Origin: a virus
Reading direction: 5' to 3' (one strand)
IMG/VR virus record: IMGVR_UViG_3300043395_002334
Coordinates: 1-41,795 of that record
Length of the DNA: 41,795 nt
Shown here: positions 1 through 5,890 of the stretch, piece by piece
How positions within the stretch are numbered: position 1 is the stretch's first letter
Layout: the number at the start of each line of letters is the position of its first letter
Made by a program: the position numbers and the translations under genes
Notes under the pieces: generated by a model
What the model was told of the DNA's origin: nothing
Seen by the model: the letters and a program-made list of their open reading frames with translations, nothing else
Database searches by the model: none

Positions 1-107
1 CCAACTATCTGATGTTTACAATCGGTAAACTGAAAGTCCTTGTACCAAATACATGTTTTATGAATCTCAAGTATGTTATATATTTTCCCCTCGGTTCTGG
101 TTTTCAT
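1..107 (-). CDS. Partial duplicate: 5' end of the zinc-ribbon gene completed at 41458-41763
   Basis: The ATG is at 107-105 on the minus strand and the coding sequence runs off the left edge. It is the same gene as 41458-41763, seen twice because of the terminal repeat. It overlaps the stop of the 104-430 gene by ATGA, the usual sign of translational coupling in this genome. It should be counted once. Confidence 0.9.
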   Translation of the reverse strand, partial: MKTRTEGKIYNILEIHKTCIWYKDFQFTDCKHQIV

Positions 108-126
108 AATATGTATGACTCATCAG
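1..126. repeat. Left copy of 126-bp direct terminal repeat
   Basis: Bases 1-126 are identical to 41657-41782. Position 127 is T here and A at the right end, so the match stops cleanly. Reading through the join restores a gene overlap (stop of the 104-430 gene with the start of the next gene), so the map is circular with a unit of 41,656 bp. The repeat may be an assembler overlap or real terminal redundancy; the sequence alone cannot separate these. Confidence 0.95.
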
Positions 127-430
127 TCTCTGATTTGTAATATGTTTGAGTTTCTTCATTAAAAACCCACATTCCTTTTCGTTTTGCCTTCTTTTCTCGG
201 GCTGCCTTTACCTCTTGATTTGCTTGTAATTCTGGGTGTAGCTCCTGTGCTTTTCTTCGAGCCCTTGTAATCCCTTCTGCTGACATCGCTTTGTCAAGAA
301 AGCTCTCTCGGGTAATAACATCCCCAGCGACTCCTTGATGCTGCCAGACTCTCCACAATAACTTCCTGTCGCTACTTCGAAGCTCTGGTTGAGCTTTGAG
401 TAGCTTTAGAACTAGATCGTATGTTTTCAT
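104..430 (-). CDS. Hypothetical basic phage protein, 108 aa
   Basis: This is a small soluble protein with a very basic middle (TRARRKAQELHPELQA, then AAREKKAKRKG at about residues 75-85) and an acidic, aromatic tail. Its general form (leucine-rich N-terminus, a short R-D-x-L segment, then a TRARRK-like motif) resembles a small protein found in the early regions of many tailed phages. No function is established and no catalytic motif is visible. No clear Shine-Dalgarno precedes the ATG. It follows the 448-702 gene after 17 bp. Its stop overlaps the next start (ATGA) across the circular join, so it sits in the RlpA-led operon. It could be a nucleic-acid-binding accessory factor because of its charge, but that is only inference. 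Confidence 0.75.
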   Translation of the reverse strand: MKTYDLVLKLLKAQPELRSSDRKLLWRVWQHQGVAGDVITRESFLDKAMSAEGITRARRKAQELHPELQANQEVKAAREKKAKRKGMWVFNEETQTYYKSETDESYIL

Positions 431-447
431 ATAGTGTCTTATGGAAT

Positions 448-702
448 TTATAATGAATCTATATCTTCTCCTTTTGTTTCCTCCACGTTTGGCATGTGGT
501 TTATAGAATCTTTCTCCTCTAAGTTTTCCAGTAACAAATCAAGCCATTCATCCAAACCAATCTCTTCTATGCATCTGGAAACAGCCAGCTTCCATTTCTC
601 TTTACTTATCATCGCTACTCCTCCTTTTATCCTCCACCCTGGTACTTCTGCTAAACAATAGATTGGATGAGCGAACATTTTTTTCATATCTTCTCTGTTC
701 AT
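448..702 (-). CDS. Hypothetical acidic protein, 84 aa
   Basis: The start is the ATG at 702. An in-frame GTG at 711 lies inside the ribosome binding site GGGGGTGA, and the ATG sits 5 nt after that site, so 702 is preferred. The protein has an N-terminal MNREDMKKMF segment, a middle with SKEKWKLAVSRCIEEIG, and a strongly acidic end (LDLLLENLEEKD and EETKGEDIDSL). No membrane segment or metal motif is visible and I do not recognise a family. It lies 14 bp after the RlpA-like gene and 17 bp before the 108-aa gene, in one operon. The very strong ribosome binding site suggests high expression. Confidence 0.75.
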   Translation of the reverse strand: MNREDMKKMFAHPIYCLAEVPGWRIKGGVAMISKEKWKLAVSRCIEEIGLDEWLDLLLENLEEKDSINHMPNVEETKGEDIDSL

Positions 703-716
703 ATACTTCACCCCCC

Positions 717-1292
717 CTATAATTCTTCAATTAAAACTAGTGACTGGTCTGTCTTTGTCTCGAGAGTATTTGCGACAGCGGGGACCAAATCGGCGATTCT
801 ATTCAACCGATTGAAGCCACCCGTATCTGTCACAGTCGCCACCATTGATTTGCCATTGGACAGGTTGGTTATCCGAACTTGGGTATTCATTGGGAGCCAA
901 TTAAATGCGATAGTTGCCCTGTTGTCGTCAAGAGTCTCACCATTTGCCATTGTGAGATTTGCCGAACAACCCAGACATCCTGCTTTCGAGTAATGAGATA
1001 CAAAACCTTTCCATGATTTCTTTTCTCCTTCAACTCTCGTCTTGTTTGCCAATTCTACTTTTGGATTTGGTTTTATAGTCGGCGTTGGTGTAATCTCAGC
1101 CGCATATACTGGTTGTACACACATCGTCTGACGACACATGTTGATCATAGGGACGTTTTCACTTCTGCTAATGAACCATATGCCAAAGATAATTCCAAAT
1201 ACAATTCCTAGAATAAGAGCAATGATCGCTCGATCCATATCGTCGTTGTGATAATGCTCGATCGTTATTGGTAGGGAGCTTGTTGTTTTCAT
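717..1292 (-). CDS. Membrane-anchored RlpA-like double-psi beta-barrel protein
   Basis: RlpA-family proteins are septal or cell-wall factors; some cleave peptidoglycan strands lacking stem peptides. This 191-aa protein has a transmembrane helix at about residues 22-41, a TPTPTIKPNPK linker at about 69-78, and a double-psi barrel from about 96 to 190 with TMANGETLDD, LPMNTQVRITNLSNGKS and VTDTGGFNRLNRIADLV. The conserved glutamate (E119) and aspartate (D156) of the RlpA active site are present. The usual histidine position (A-A-H before L-P) reads A-F, so F130 replaces it. It may be a binding rather than a lytic protein, or may act differently. The start at 1292 lies 8 nt after a -10 box, so the mRNA would be nearly leaderless; an internal ATG at 1238 is the alternative. 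It is first in the operon that crosses the circular join. Confidence 0.85.
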   Translation of the reverse strand: MKTTSSLPITIEHYHNDDMDRAIIALILGIVFGIIFGIWFISRSENVPMINMCRQTMCVQPVYAAEITPTPTIKPNPKVELANKTRVEGEKKSWKGFVSHYSKAGCLGCSANLTMANGETLDDNRATIAFNWLPMNTQVRITNLSNGKSMVATVTDTGGFNRLNRIADLVPAVANTLETKTDQSLVLIEEL

Positions 1293-1300
1293 ATGACATC

Positions 1301-1330
1301 ATTGTATTATCTATGTGATATGGATGTCAA
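1301..1330 (-). promoter_or_regulatory. Sigma70-type promoter for the RlpA-led operon
   Basis: On the minus strand there is a perfect -35 TTGACA (1330-1325), an 18-nt spacer and a -10 TACAAT (1306-1301). The ATG of the RlpA-like gene starts only 8 nt after the -10 box, so transcription should begin at or next to the start codon. No Shine-Dalgarno is present. Confidence 0.7.
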
Positions 1331-1753
1331 CAAGTAGATTTATATAGGATAGTTTTCGTGCGTAGATTCGTGAATTATAGATCGTTTTCCTGATGTCGGA
1401 AAAATGGTCAAAAAAAATCGGCGGCGGTCGGAATTTCAAACAAACTCAAAGCTATTGCATTTTCCTTTAATTGATTACTTAGTTTTACCGAAGTCTATCT
1501 AGTAAGACTAAATATATATTTCGGGACGTTAATAGCCCCAGACTTCGTAATATATAGGCAATTATTTCCGATGCACAGAAATATCTACCTTTTTACGGTA
1601 TGGGTACTTTCCGAAAATATGTTTCGTACGTAAACACATTTCATTTTCGGTTCGCAATCTCCATTTCCATAGCTTGGAGACAAGCAGTACCAGTTCACGT
1701 CTAATTATTTTACGACGCTCTCGTTGATTACTTCCACGTCGTCAGCGATGAGC
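1331..1753. other. Long intergenic region, possible control region or origin
   Basis: This is the longest stretch without a convincing gene. It is AT-rich and contains short inverted repeats, including an 8-bp pair at 1489-1496 and 1540-1547 that could close a cloverleaf-like fold, and several TTTCCGA/TCGGAAA-type words. A lysine- and arginine-rich open stretch of about 62 codons exists on the minus strand around 1565-1735, but it lacks a credible start codon and ribosome binding site. It could be a gene remnant. I see no iterons or DnaA-box array clear enough to call an origin. Confidence 0.4.
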
Positions 1754-1829
1754 TGAATAGAGTAGACGGGTCAACGCTGGCGGCCACCCGATCTAGTAGG
1801 TCACACTCCATTTCCGTCTACTCTATTCA
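1754..1829 (-). terminator. 16-bp perfect stem-loop anchored on a stop codon, candidate terminator or processing site
   Basis: The arms TGAATAGAGTAGACGG and its exact complement lie at 1814-1829 and 1754-1769, with a 44-nt loop. The first three bases of the 5' arm are the TGA stop of the 65-aa zinc-ribbon gene. No U-run follows, so it is not a classical intrinsic terminator. It could be an RNase III site, a 3'-end stabiliser or a factor-dependent terminator. Confidence 0.5.
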
Positions 1830-2024
1830 ATTCACCGAAATCACACGACCCTCTTGCTGTATATGGGTACGAGTAATGATCAACTTATAAAAAGATAGCT
1901 TTCCGTTTTTAAGAATGAAGTAGTTGCAGGATTCGCAGAAGTAGCCGATATCACGAAATTTAGAAGCGTTTATGGTCGCTGTAACCAAGTGGTATTTGCA
2001 TTGTGGGCATTTTGGTTGCTTCAT
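1827..2024 (-). CDS. Small zinc-ribbon protein, 65 aa
   Basis: Two cysteine pairs, CPQC at residues 6-9 and CESC at about 30-33, form a typical four-cysteine zinc ribbon in the first half. The second half (FILKNGKLSFYKLIITRTHI) looks like a beta-rich tail. The function is unknown; such proteins often bind nucleic acid or a protein partner. No Shine-Dalgarno precedes the ATG. The gene begins only 9 nt after a U7 tract that closes a highly structured leader (2034-2160), which has its own promoter. Expression is therefore probably controlled by transcription attenuation. Its TGA stop forms the foot of a 16-bp stem-loop. It forms a small unit of its own between the lysis genes and the RlpA operon. 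Confidence 0.75.
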   Translation of the reverse strand: MKQPKCPQCKYHLVTATINASKFRDIGYFCESCNYFILKNGKLSFYKLIITRTHIQQEGRVISVN

Positions 2025-2033
2025 TTTGGGTAT

Positions 2034-2160
2034 AAAAAAATCCGCTTAGCGTAACTGACAAGCTGCAATAAAGCGGCCTTTGGCAAGGTATTAAACTTGC
2101 CAGTTGCACTAAACGGACTTAGTACCACTTTATTACTAGCATCCCCCTTGCCATGGGAAT
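2034..2160 (-). ncRNA. Structured leader RNA with P1 terminator stem: attenuator, riboswitch-like element or small RNA
   Basis: Read on the minus strand from a start near 2160, the RNA has a 5' hairpin, then a 17-bp closing stem (2117-2101 with 2057-2041; one C-A mismatch and two G-U pairs). Inside it are GGCAAG/CTTGCC with an 8-nt loop and a weaker second arm, giving a three-way junction. Seven U residues (2040-2034) follow directly, so the closing stem doubles as an intrinsic terminator. An alternative hairpin, GTACTAA (2125-2119) with TTTAGTGC (2113-2106), would consume the 5' arm of the closing stem and act as antiterminator. The C-A mismatches on the plus strand become G-U pairs on the minus strand, which supports minus as the RNA strand. 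Confidence 0.65.
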
Positions 2161-2168
2161 TTAATGTA

Positions 2169-2198
2169 AATATACACCCTCTCTAAATTATTTGTCAA
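2169..2198 (-). promoter_or_regulatory. Strong sigma70-type promoter for the structured leader
   Basis: There is a perfect -35 TTGACA (2198-2193), an 18-nt spacer and a -10 TATATT (2174-2169) on the minus strand. The start is expected near 2160-2163. It gives either a discrete RNA of about 128 nt ending at the U-tract at 2034, or read-through into the zinc-ribbon gene at 2024. Confidence 0.75.
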
Positions 2199-2239
2199 GG
2201 GGATTTTATTTGCAATCCTTCAGACCAATTGCTAAAGTA

Positions 2240-2307
2240 AATACTAGGCAGATCGGTTCACTCGGATTAGGAGGGGGCTTGTCTGCCTTTTTTATCTGCC
2301 TAGTATT
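2240..2307 (-). terminator. 14-bp perfect stem-loop at a stop codon, probable end of the late operon
   Basis: AATACTAGGCAGAT (2307-2294 on the minus strand) pairs exactly with 2253-2240, with a 40-nt loop. The arm begins within the TGA stop of the 81-aa gene. The RNA after the stem is U-rich (UUUACUUU). The loop contains a second copy of AGGCAGA, so two mutually exclusive stems can form with the same 3' arm. On the plus strand the short alternative stem is followed by T6. Confidence 0.55.
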
Positions 2308-2552
2308 CATCCTGACAAATTCATGATCTCGATTACTCCCCAATATGAAAGAAGTCGCATGTGATACTCCACCATGTCTGGCGGTAGTGTATCAGCCTCT
2401 GCAATGACCCTCAGACTCGTCGTCAGCTGTTCGGCGATAATAGGATCCAGTAAGTCCTCCAGATGCCCTTGTAGGGGCTCTGGCTTTGAAGGATCATAGT
2501 CATTTTCATCACCGAGATCCCTGTCTGTATAGAAGTCCGATTCTCTTTCCAT
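2307..2552 (-). CDS. Hypothetical acidic protein downstream of holin, 81 aa
   Basis: The N-terminal half is very acidic (MERESDFYTDRDLGDENDYD), followed by an amphipathic region (LEDLLDPIIAEQLTTSLRVI, then MVEYHMRLLSYWGVIEIM). No signal peptide, membrane helix or cysteine motif is visible. I do not recognise a family. It starts 1 bp after the holin stop, so it is translationally linked to the lysis genes and may be a soluble lysis regulator. That is inference from position only. Its stop codon lies at the foot of a 14-bp perfect stem-loop, which probably ends the long late transcript. Confidence 0.7.
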   Translation of the reverse strand: MERESDFYTDRDLGDENDYDPSKPEPLQGHLEDLLDPIIAEQLTTSLRVIAEADTLPPDMVEYHMRLLSYWGVIEIMNLSG

Positions 2553-2553
2553 C

Positions 2554-2793
2554 TTATTTGATTTGTTTTTTAACTTCAGTCACAGTCATCTTTCCAGTTT
2601 CGTAAAGACCACTTGCTGAAAGACCAATCATAATGAGCGATATAATATTCCTCTCTCCTGTTGAAAATCCAATCAAGGCTCCAATAACAAGAGCGACGAC
2701 AGCCATGAACTTTGAAGGCATTAGCTCTAAGTTTTTAACCATCTGCACAAGAGCTGTAGTGAGTGGTACTAAATAAATTCCGCTATTTTCCAT
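2554..2793 (-). CDS. Holin
   Basis: Holins form membrane lesions that release endolysin and set lysis timing. This 79-aa protein has the usual size, two hydrophobic segments (about residues 27-45, SKFMAVVALVIGALIGF; and about 50-66, IISLIMIGLSASGLY) and a short charged C-terminus (KMTVTEVKKQIK). The layout resembles small two- or three-helix holins of Gram-positive phages. A ribosome binding site (AAAGGATGTGA) precedes the ATG. It lies in a cluster of small membrane proteins downstream of the M23 endopeptidase, the normal place for a holin. An antiholin role cannot be excluded because another two-helix miniprotein lies just upstream (2826-2954). Confidence 0.75.
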   Translation of the reverse strand: MENSGIYLVPLTTALVQMVKNLELMPSKFMAVVALVIGALIGFSTGERNIISLIMIGLSASGLYETGKMTVTEVKKQIK

Positions 2794-2825
2794 ATGTGTT
2801 CACATCCTTTCTAAAAAATATGTAA

Positions 2826-2954
2826 TTATCTCCCCATCAAGAGAGCAAGCATCCCAGCACACATGAACCAAGCTGCCAAAGACAGTGGTCCGACCATTAT
2901 TGGTGGCAGTGCTATATATAGCGTTACACCACCCCACAAGAGTACTGATGACAT
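2826..2954 (-). CDS. Two-helix membrane miniprotein, 42 aa (possible antiholin)
   Basis: The ATG is at 2954 with a strong ribosome binding site (AAAGGGGGTGA) 6 nt upstream, and TAA is at 2828-2826. Nearly the whole product is hydrophobic: a first helix SSVLLWGGVTLYIALPPIM and a second LAAWFMCAGMLALLM, with a proline-glycine turn between and an arginine at the end. It starts 1 bp after the preceding gene stop and precedes the holin by 32 bp. The size, two-helix hairpin and position fit a second holin or an antiholin. It is shorter than most annotation cut-offs but the ribosome binding site is one of the best in the genome. Confidence 0.75.
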   Translation of the reverse strand: MSSVLLWGGVTLYIALPPIMVGPLSLAAWFMCAGMLALLMGR

Positions 2955-2955
2955 A

Positions 2956-3282
2956 TTATTTCACCCCCTTTTTATATTTTTGATGATAAATCATATATAA
3001 AACAAAGTTGACGTTGAGGAAAGCAAATGCCTGAATGATAGCGACTTTTCCCGTCGCATTGATACTTGTACAACCTGTCACATTACAAAAATTCATGTGT
3101 ATGAGGGCGAGTCCAATAGAGAAGTAGCAGATGATTGCCCAGAGGATGAGCAGTCGAAGATTGAAGAGTCCATCTTTAATTCGTGATTCCCTCCATACTC
3201 TTGGTATGACAAGAAATACCATGATCAGCTCGGCAACAATGCGTATGCCAAGTGCAATTAGTTGTGTATCATTGAAGTTCAT
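2956..3282 (-). CDS. Three-helix membrane protein of lysis region
   Basis: I chose the ATG at 3282 (product about 108 aa). An upstream in-frame TTG at 3309 would add nine residues but lies deeper inside the preceding gene, and an AGGA lies 12 nt before the ATG. Hydrophobic segments are visible at about residues 6-25 (LIALGIRIVAELIMVFLVI), 40-60 (LRLLILWAIICYFSIGLALI) and 78-98 (VAIIQAFAFLNVNFVLYMIY). Two cysteines (CNVTGC) lie in the loop before the third helix. I do not recognise a family. It overlaps the preceding small gene by 14 bp and is followed after 1 bp by the 42-aa membrane miniprotein. It may be a holin accessory or membrane anchor. Confidence 0.7.
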   Translation of the reverse strand: MNFNDTQLIALGIRIVAELIMVFLVIPRVWRESRIKDGLFNLRLLILWAIICYFSIGLALIHMNFCNVTGCTSINATGKVAIIQAFAFLNVNFVLYMIYHQKYKKGVK

Positions 3283-3466
3283 AGTGTCGAAGTCCTGTTG
3301 CGTTTGCAATGTCTAACGTGACCCCCTCCTGCATTATTATTTTCTGTAGTTTCTTATTTTTCCGTACTATTGACATCGTCTTATTATCAAGATCCTTCTT
3401 TATCTCTCTTACCTCGGCATTTTTGTCACTTACGCCAAGCAGTTTGAATAATATTTGTTTTAACAT
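3269..3466 (-). CDS. Hypothetical basic coiled-coil protein, 65 aa
   Basis: This is a charged helical protein: MLKQILFKLLGV could be a short amphipathic or membrane-associated helix, followed by a lysine- and glutamate-rich helix (NAEVREIKKDLDNKTMSIVRKNKKLQK). No known motif is recognised. It lies 4 bp after the 77-aa membrane and coiled-coil gene and overlaps the next gene slightly, so it belongs to the lysis operon. It could be a partner of the neighbouring coiled-coil protein. Confidence in the function is nil; confidence that it is a gene comes from the tight packing. Confidence 0.6.
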   Translation of the reverse strand: MLKQILFKLLGVSDKNAEVREIKKDLDNKTMSIVRKNKKLQKIIMQEGVTLDIANATGLRHYELQ

Positions 3467-3470
3467 GATG

Positions 3471-3704
3471 TCATTGGCGACCGTTGGACACTATTCCCTG
3501 GAGGCCAGAAAGAGTTGTATCTACAGTCTGCTTTATTGACTCTAATAATTTTAATGTTGAGTCTCGATGCTCTTTCACATCGTTGAGTCTTTTTTCGTAC
3601 CCTTCGATAATGAGTCGTATAAACCATACATTACCACATATGGAGATAGCAAGGAGCAGGGCAATTACACCTTGTTCTCCTAGCTTTGTAATCAAAGATT
3701 CCAT
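3471..3704 (-). CDS. Single-pass membrane protein with coiled coil, 77 aa
   Basis: An N-terminal helix (about residues 12-32, GVIALLLAISICGNVWFIRLI) is followed by a charged coiled-coil segment (EGYEKRLNDVKEHRDSTLKLL, about residues 34-57) and a short polar end. This arrangement recalls inner-membrane spanin subunits and XhlA-like lysis accessories, but no diagnostic motif is present, so only a lysis-accessory role is suggested. It follows a 45-aa basic gene and precedes the 65-aa gene by 4 bp. The cluster lies directly downstream of the M23 endopeptidase. Confidence 0.65.
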   Translation of the reverse strand: MESLITKLGEQGVIALLLAISICGNVWFIRLIIEGYEKRLNDVKEHRDSTLKLLESIKQTVDTTLSGLQGIVSNGRQ

Positions 3705-3726
3705 ATCCGTATAGTATGTATAGTTT

Positions 3727-3864
3727 TTAACTTTTATCTCCTTTTTTCTTCTTTAGCAAAGCCTTACGATTTCTGCTAAAATGCTCCACTTGAGATTCCA
3801 GAGCCTTCAGCAAAGCGAAAAACTGTCTAATTTTCAATAATATTTTATCTTCAAGAGTGTTCAT
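3727..3864 (-). CDS. Basic miniprotein, 45 aa
   Basis: The ATG is at 3864 and TAA at 3729-3727. The product is helical and ends in a strongly basic tail (RNRKALLKKKKGDKS). The first half (LEDKILLKIRQFFALLKALE) is amphipathic. No clear Shine-Dalgarno is present. It fills the gap between the endopeptidase gene and the 77-aa membrane protein, in the same direction. The coding call rests on the uninterrupted frame, the position and normal spacing, so it is moderately supported. Its role is unknown. Confidence 0.55.
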   Translation of the reverse strand: MNTLEDKILLKIRQFFALLKALESQVEHFSRNRKALLKKKKGDKS

Positions 3865-3918
3865 ATTCGATGCTTTGTGGTCAATGAGTATTATGGGCTG
3901 GCGTTGACCAGACCTCTT

Positions 3919-4728
3919 TCATGCTGTTTTCACAAAGTCGAGTATTTTCTGTCTCAATGATTCTGCGCTTCCTGATACCTGTATTTTTTCAAACAATTGC
4001 TCGACCGTCACGACATTGCTGTCACCAGATATCCCTGCTTTGTTGCATAGCTGATCCCACTTTCCAGCTCGTCCTCGATTTGATACGAGGTCGTTGTGAA
4101 GGGTTTTAATAAGTGAAACGAACTGTCCATCGAGGTAATGGTTTGAATCATTGTCAGAAATATATCCTGCATCTTTGAGCGCATTGAGTACCTGATCAAA
4201 CTGGGTTGCTTTCTTTATATTATTGTCCATAGGTGGTTGCGGACCATCGGGCGTTGCCTTTACCTCATCAATATATTCTTGAGGGTTGACCGCTCCGAAG
4301 TATCCATTGTTGTAATTTATAACAGTATGACTACCGTCAGCATTTACTGTAATTCTTTTGACGGTCCAATGCAAGTGAGCCGCCGTCGAATTGCCTGTAT
4401 TATCAGAGATTGCCATCTTCTCGCCTTGATTTCTTGTCTGGAAATTATCTATTGAATCGCAGTGTCCAAACGTGTGTTTCCATGTACTTTTGGAGGTCTT
4501 TGTAATGACTTCGAAGAATATCCCGTAGCCTTTTGGATCGCTACCTTTTCTGTAGAAAAAGACAGGTTGTGTTGCGAGGATAGGGCGTTTGCCCGTTGGA
4601 GTATCAGAATATTTTGTTTTAATGTCCCAGCCATTGTGACCCTTGAGGCCAAACTGAGCATAGTTCTGGGGGTTTACCCCGAAGGCTTGCGTCAGTATAA
4701 ATGGATCTATTGGCAATACTACTTTCAT
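3919..4728 (-). CDS. M23-family metallopeptidase, probable endolysin
   Basis: M23 (LytM-type) zinc peptidases cut peptide cross-links in peptidoglycan. This 269-aa protein carries the zinc motif HNGWD (H31 and D35), a central FGHC histidine (H89) and the HLHW motif (H118 and H120), all in the family order, so it should be active. The catalytic domain fills about residues 15-155. After a proline-rich linker (about 165) comes a helical C-terminal region of about 100 residues that may bind the cell wall. There is no signal peptide, so export would need the holin. The start follows an extended -10 box by 6 nt. It begins the lysis cluster downstream of the tail genes. A virion-associated role is less likely because of its place beside the holin. 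Confidence 0.85.
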   Translation of the reverse strand: MKVVLPIDPFILTQAFGVNPQNYAQFGLKGHNGWDIKTKYSDTPTGKRPILATQPVFFYRKGSDPKGYGIFFEVITKTSKSTWKHTFGHCDSIDNFQTRNQGEKMAISDNTGNSTAAHLHWTVKRITVNADGSHTVINYNNGYFGAVNPQEYIDEVKATPDGPQPPMDNNIKKATQFDQVLNALKDAGYISDNDSNHYLDGQFVSLIKTLHNDLVSNRGRAGKWDQLCNKAGISGDSNVVTVEQLFEKIQVSGSAESLRQKILDFVKTA

Positions 4729-4734
4729 ACGAAA

Positions 4735-4743
4735 AGTATATCA
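4735..4743 (-). promoter_or_regulatory. Extended -10 promoter element giving a leaderless endolysin mRNA
   Basis: On the minus strand TG-A-TATACT (4743-4735) is followed by 6 nt and the ATG of the M23 gene. No good -35 box is present, as allowed for extended -10 promoters. The same TATAAT-like, 6-nt, ATG spacing occurs at several other genes in this genome. Confidence 0.45.
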
Positions 4744-4745
4744 GA

Positions 4746-5888
4746 TTATAAAATTTGATTCGCCGATGCACAAAAGTCAAACCCTCCCGCAGAACTCGAA
4801 TACGAGCCAGTTGCGACAGATCCTGTAATAGAGCATGCTTCTACACGGATTCTACCTATAGACCCATCACCTCCGTTTCGAGCAAAGGTATTTCCCGTGC
4901 CGCCTGCACACTCAACTTTGTTTGTCCCGATATTTGCTGTTATTGCCTTGATGAATATACTTCCACCCGCACCACCACCTCCAGATCCACCCGCACCATT
5001 TGTGGCACCGCCACTTTGGGCGCTTCCATTTGCTCCGTTTGATCGAACTATGGTCGCTCCTGATAGATCTACCGACTTTGCAAATATGAGTAAGAATCCA
5101 CCACCAGCCCCTCCTTCTCCCCCGCTGTTCCATCCATCCGAGCTATTGTTCTGATTTCCACCCGCACCACCACCTCCACCAAATACTGCTGTTGTGAGAT
5201 CTGCTGATCCCACACTTCCGCTACCCCCAAGTCCTTTGTCGACTCCAGCCTCTCCACCATCTTCTCCCGCAGAGCCAGCGTTTACGTGTCCTCCTCCTCC
5301 TCCTCCAGCGGCATCAGTTCCATTTCCGACTTTTTGATCTCCTCCTCCACCACCATTACCGTTTGCAGAGTTTGAAGATGCAGGAGCTGCCGTGGTACCA
5401 TCTCCTTGACCTGCTATGGCATTGAGTCCTCCTAGTTCCGAATTCCCGCCAGAGAATCCCAAACCGCTTACATCAATTGTTCCAGTCACCACAAGATCGC
5501 CGTTTATGAGTATTGGAAGTATGCCGCCTGTGTTCTGGTCGTTAGCAGTTCCAGTAAGTGTCCCAGAGATGGTCCCGCCAGTATATTCTTTTACTTCTAT
5601 GACTTGCGCCTGTGACGCTCCAGAGTCTGTATATGTGTAGGCAAGATTATTTGTCAGTGTCAAAGTAGCCCCGCCACCATCGCTTGCAACTTGATTCAGC
5701 TCCCATTGTCCGACACCAGTACCACGGGTTTGATATATGAGTACGATATCGCCAGCCGTAAAGGTGCCAGATTTACTCAGTGTGGTCGATCCAGACGTAC
5801 CACTACAGCTTGACACTGTGCCACCATAGGTTCCACTGGAAGGTACTGCCCCATCTGCGCCCGATCCCCATCCAAGAAACTGTGCCAT
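4746..5888 (-). CDS. Glycine-rich tail-fibre or adhesin protein, 380 aa
   Basis: The N-terminal 160 residues look like beta-rich structural sequence. From about residue 165 the protein is dominated by glycine runs (NGNGGGGGDQK, AAGGGGGGHV, VFGGGGGAGGN, GGEGGAGGG, AGGSGGGGAGG) alternating with hydrophobic strands such as FLLIFAKSVDLSG and SIFIKAIT. Glycine-rich segments of this kind occur in phage receptor-binding adhesins and in bacterial surface proteins where they can form polyglycine-type sandwiches. It lies at the end of the tail module just before the lysis gene, the usual place for receptor-binding proteins. The repeated glycine codons make this locus prone to recombination. Assignment as a receptor-binding protein is inference. 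Confidence 0.7.
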   Translation of the reverse strand: MAQFLGWGSGADGAVPSSGTYGGTVSSCSGTSGSTTLSKSGTFTAGDIVLIYQTRGTGVGQWELNQVASDGGGATLTLTNNLAYTYTDSGASQAQVIEVKEYTGGTISGTLTGTANDQNTGGILPILINGDLVVTGTIDVSGLGFSGGNSELGGLNAIAGQGDGTTAAPASSNSANGNGGGGGDQKVGNGTDAAGGGGGGHVNAGSAGEDGGEAGVDKGLGGSGSVGSADLTTAVFGGGGGAGGNQNNSSDGWNSGGEGGAGGGFLLIFAKSVDLSGATIVRSNGANGSAQSGGATNGAGGSGGGGAGGSIFIKAITANIGTNKVECAGGTGNTFARNGGDGSIGRIRVEACSITGSVATGSYSSSAGGFDFCASANQIL

Positions 5889-5890
5889 AA

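Noticed and set aside
1400-1440. GC-rich run followed by T8 on the minus strand, looking like a terminator
   Set aside because: The CCGACCGCCGCCG part cannot pair with itself, so no stem forms.
1565-1735. Basic open stretch of about 62 codons in the intergenic region
   Set aside because: No ATG near its start, no ribosome binding site, and skewed R/K composition; at best a remnant.
5069-5260. Alternative frames in the glycine-rich fibre gene
   Set aside because: Both strands stay open because of GGN/NCC codons; only the 380-aa frame has a start after a normal gene spacing.
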